DNA of 64,000 nt from contig NZ_JACJSG010000016.1 in NCBI RefSeq assembly GCF_014697625.1, forward strand, positions 62,001-126,000, in the 5' to 3' direction. Position numbers and translations under genes: made by a program. Within the stretch, counting starts at the first letter, position 1. Each line of letters opens with the position of its first letter. This document shows, in pieces, positions 61,575 through 64,000 of this stretch. Source of the stretch: Anabaena azotica FACHB-119 (GTDB lineage: Bacteria > Cyanobacteriota > Cyanobacteriia > Cyanobacteriales > Nostocaceae). Below the pieces are notes generated by a model. It was not told the origin of the DNA. It saw nothing but the letters and a program-made list of their open reading frames with translations, and did not search any database.

Positions 61575-61602
61575 CCCCCAACTTCTTCCAAGAAGCTGAG
61601 GG
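61575..61602. terminator. Hairpin between the convergent genes at 61393 and 61646
   Basis: CCCAACTTCTT and AAGAAGCTGAGGG fold around CC; inner CTTCTT/AAGAAG pairs perfectly. TAATTTTTGTTT follows on the plus strand. Convergent position suits a bidirectional terminator. Confidence 0.5.
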
Positions 61603-61645
61603 TCGGTAATTTTTGTTTAATTAAAAAACAGCGTCAATTTTATGA

Positions 61646-62413
61646 CTAAACGCCGACTTTAGCTTTTGACCAAACGCCATTATCATCTTCGTCAAATTTT
61701 TGATGAACAGCTTCCCAAGCTGCTTGTTCTGCGGTGAACTCGTCACTAGTTTCGTTGAGTACGTTGTTATAGCGGTCAATGAAGGTGCGTTGTGCTTCTG
61801 GGGAAAGATGCGATCGCACTTCTGGAGACAAATCTTCTGGACTATTGCAAGGCCCTGGACAAGCACGAGTCAGAGTTTTATCAATGGTGCTAATTTCTTC
61901 ACCGCCAGCGCTTTCTAGCAGTAATTGAAATTCACCAGTGCGATCGCTTGGTACTTCTGCTAATAACAAAAACTCACCAGCTTGTAAGCGGGTTTGGTAA
62001 ATTGTAGCTTTATCTTCTGGCATTCCCAAGGTGGTGAATACTGAAACTAAACCAGCACCAGCACTACCTGCGATCGCACCACTAGCCGCACCCAGTAACA
62101 AAGCGCTAATAGGGCCAGCAGCTACAATAGTCCCGACAAAGGGAATAAACAGTAAGCCTACACCTGTCAGTAAGCTGAGGAAGGAACCAAACAAGGAACC
62201 AAAAATTGCTCCTGTCCGCAAACCACCTAAAATTACATCTCTTTTTGTAATAAAGCCTGCAATGCGAGTTTCCGATTGAAAGTTTCTCCCCATGACCGAA
62301 ATATGGTCTCTAGGTACACCTCTATCTAACAAACGGCGAACTGCATCATCAACTTGCGGCTGCTCTTTAAATACAGCAGAAATAGTCCGTTCTGCTTGAT
62401 AAACTTCTGGCAC
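61646..62413 (-). CDS. Glycine-zipper stress protein with ChaB domain
   Basis: 255 residues. An N-terminal ferredoxin-like segment (AVFKEQPQVDDAVRRLLDRG, VPRDHISVMG) is followed by a glycine-rich hydrophobic hairpin (about 75-130: GAIFGSLFGSFLSLLTGVGL, LLGAASGAIAGSAGAG). The tail (about 195-250) is ChaB-like: LSPEVRSHLSPEAQRTFIDR, EQAAWEAVHQKF. This architecture resembles bacterial general-stress membrane proteins. It adjoins a Dps gene on the same strand, which suggests a shared stress response. Confidence 0.8.
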   Translation of the reverse strand: MPEVYQAERTISAVFKEQPQVDDAVRRLLDRGVPRDHISVMGRNFQSETRIAGFITKRDVILGGLRTGAIFGSLFGSFLSLLTGVGLLFIPFVGTIVAAGPISALLLGAASGAIAGSAGAGLVSVFTTLGMPEDKATIYQTRLQAGEFLLLAEVPSDRTGEFQLLLESAGGEEISTIDKTLTRACPGPCNSPEDLSPEVRSHLSPEAQRTFIDRYNNVLNETSDEFTAEQAAWEAVHQKFDEDDNGVWSKAKVGV

Positions 62414-62508
62414 TTCTATACTCCTTCATCTTACTTTTCTTTCCTCTGTGTCCCTGTGCCTCTGTGGTGAAAAATCTTTTTTATGACAAAGACACAGAGA
62501 CAAAAGGT

Positions 62509-63048
62509 TTACACACCAATAGGAGTTTTAGTTTCTGTTGCTGGTTGTGTACCGCTTGGTTCGATAGATTCCCCTTCGATAAAGGAACGCAGCATCCAAG
62601 CCATCTCTTCATGTTCTTCCATGAGTCCGGTGAGGAAGTCCGCAGTTCCTTGGTCTTGGAAATCTTCGCTACTGCGGTCTACATGGTCTCTGATGTTGCG
62701 AATCAATTGCTCGTGGTCTTGGACGAGGTTAGCTACCATTCCGGTAGCACTGGGGACATTACCAGCGTGTTCCTTGAGGGTAGCGATTTGCAAAAATCCT
62801 TCTAGGGAACCTACAGGATAACCACCTAATGTCCGCACCCGTTCTGCGATCGCGTCAATATTTTCTGTCAGCTTTTCGTAGTGTTCCTCCCACAGTTGAT
62901 GCAGACTGCGGAACTGTGGCCCGACTACATCCCAATGGTATTTTTTTGTTTTCACCAAAAGTAAATAAGAATCTGCTAAATCTTGATTTAACAGATTAAT
63001 TACTCCTTGACGTTGCTCTTCTGTCAAACCAATGTTTATTCTTGGCAT
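62509..63048 (-). CDS. dps: Dps family ferritin-like protein
   Basis: 179 residues, one four-helix ferritin-like domain. YHWDVVGPQFRSLHQLWEEH (about 38-57) has the first-helix histidine and acidic ferroxidase residues, HYEKLTENIDAIAERVRTLG is the second helix, and DHEQLIRNIRDHVD and TGLMEEHEEMAWMLR follow. The dodecamer oxidises Fe(II) with peroxide and guards DNA. The oxidase in the bisindole cluster makes H2O2, but the two genes are 44 kb apart and a link is not implied. Start MPRINIGL at 63048. Confidence 0.93.
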   Translation of the reverse strand: MPRINIGLTEEQRQGVINLLNQDLADSYLLLVKTKKYHWDVVGPQFRSLHQLWEEHYEKLTENIDAIAERVRTLGGYPVGSLEGFLQIATLKEHAGNVPSATGMVANLVQDHEQLIRNIRDHVDRSSEDFQDQGTADFLTGLMEEHEEMAWMLRSFIEGESIEPSGTQPATETKTPIGV

Positions 63049-63316
63049 TGCTTTTAATTCCCAGGTGAACTTATGTATTAACTTCTCAAAATATAGGTCA
63101 TATCTACATCAGCCACTGGAAGGATTATCAGTTTATAAATATTTACAACTAAAGGACTACTTTTATATAGAAGTTATAGCAAGAGGGGACAGGGGAGAGA
63201 TTACAGGTTATAGGTTTGAGGTTTTACTTGTTAATAAATAATAGGTAATAGGCGTTTTATCAATTGCCTATTACCTATTATCAAATTTCTCTCCCTTCAG
63301 GTGGGATTTTTGCTGA

Positions 63317-63676
63317 TTACTTTTTACCTGTAACTTTTTCCAACAAGTTTTGGATTTCACCTTCTACTGAGGATGATTCTTGGGAATTTTCCGGACGCTT
63401 TTGCTTATCAATATCTGCTGCTCCTTGAACTTCGTTGAGTCCTTCGTTAGATTTCCTCTGTACTTCTTTCAGCCCTGGAGGCGCGGATCTACCAACTTCA
63501 TCAGTTGCTTTTTGAGTTTCTAGAAGCTGGTCAGTAGCTTCTGTATTGTCACTTTGGTAGCTAGTAATTGCAAAAGCTGGCACTGTGCTAGATAATAATA
63601 GCAATGCACAGGTAAAAGCAATAATTAGAAAACGTACAGGACGTAACATAGATAAAACTACAGTAAAAATCTTCAT
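63317..63676 (-). CDS. Exported small hypothetical protein
   Basis: 119 residues. A signal peptide or anchor (about 12-36, VRFLIIAFTCALLLLSSTVP, cleavage after AFA) precedes a polar, helical, low-complexity mature part (QLLETQKATDEVGRS, EVQRKSNEGLNEVQG, IQNLLEKVTGKK). GAGG 7 bases before ATG at 63676 supports this start. Family not recognised; probably periplasmic or lipid-surface associated. Confidence 0.65.
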   Translation of the reverse strand: MKIFTVVLSMLRPVRFLIIAFTCALLLLSSTVPAFAITSYQSDNTEATDQLLETQKATDEVGRSAPPGLKEVQRKSNEGLNEVQGAADIDKQKRPENSQESSSVEGEIQNLLEKVTGKK

Positions 63677-64000
63677 TTACAAACCTCATCAACAGTAATA
63701 ACAACACATAACTCTTACCTTCCCCAAGAAGCATCTATTTTTACTTAAAAAACTAAATAAATTAGCTGCCATCTTAGAAGTTATTGAGTTATAAGCCCTA
63801 TGAAGAATTATTTTTGATATAATTGCATTTACTTAAGAAATGTAGGATGCTCAGTTTATATCATGATATTCTTCTGACCGGACTCGTATGATAATTTTAT
63901 ATACTAAAAAAATTAAGCAGTACATCGACCTGTGGAGTGAAACCAGCTTTATTTTTATTCACAATGAAATCATTCTTTAGATAGATCAGGATTAAAGAGA
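63677..64000. other. Intergenic end of window, nothing recognised
   Basis: About 320 AT-rich bases. The promoter of the minus-strand gene at 63676 lies here. A 31-codon frame at about 63888 has no support. Confidence 0.4.

Overview
The window comes from a filamentous, heterocyst-forming type of cyanobacterium (Nostocales). Evidence for this: dense GCGATCGC (HIP1) octamers, short tandem heptamer repeats between genes, a fused TrpE(G) anthranilate synthase, remnants of a DevBCA exporter, and the cyanobacterial pipX-pipY-sepF-proC block. No rRNA, tRNA or CRISPR array was seen.

Layout. 1-7327 (all minus): an envelope or exopolysaccharide block with four GT2 glycosyltransferases (one cut by the window edge), a broken GT4 fragment, a methyltransferase and an ABC exporter. 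7843-10125: an HTH-NACHT STAND NTPase, a possible defence gene. 11139-15670: two MFS transporters around a decayed DevB/DevC-DevA exporter, plus a broken small gene.

16605-32011 (all minus) is the centre of interest: a violacein-type bisindole gene cluster. VioB, VioC, VioD and VioE are recognisable from end to end. They are followed by a tryptophan-supply set: DAHP synthase, fused TrpEG, TrpC, TrpA and TrpB. The last gene is a flavin L-amino-acid oxidase of the RebO/StaO/LAAO type in place of classical VioA. Expected flow (from known family functions): chorismate precursors to L-Trp (AroF, TrpEG, TrpC, TrpA, TrpB; trpD and trpF must be elsewhere), Trp to indole-3-pyruvate imine (oxidase), imine dimer (VioB), protodeoxyviolaceinic acid (VioE), 5-hydroxylation (VioD), oxindole formation (VioC), then violacein or an analogue. 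A 13-bp terminator-like hairpin and a 10-bp inverted repeat lie between vioE and aroF, so the locus may be two transcription units, vioBCDE and aroF-trpEG-trpC-trpA-trpB-oxidase.

32607-36868: a Rieske oxygenase divergent from a TetR regulator that carries an IS1-type zinc ribbon at its C terminus, then a hopanoid radical-SAM enzyme (HpnJ) and a LuxR-type regulator. 37318-56860 is mostly core genome: clpB, a Ser/Thr kinase, der, an EcfT protein, pipX, pipY, sepF, proC and a Ski2-like helicase, with a frameshifted PIN toxin. 57208-61393 is a small accessory zone: an Imm42-like gene, orphan hypotheticals, a glycosyltransferase fragment and a DUF2887 protein. 61646-63676 holds a ChaB/glycine-zipper protein, a Dps and an exported small protein. 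Three copies of a MITE-like element flanked by 9-bp direct repeats lie at about 36.96, 57.07 and 60.34 kb.
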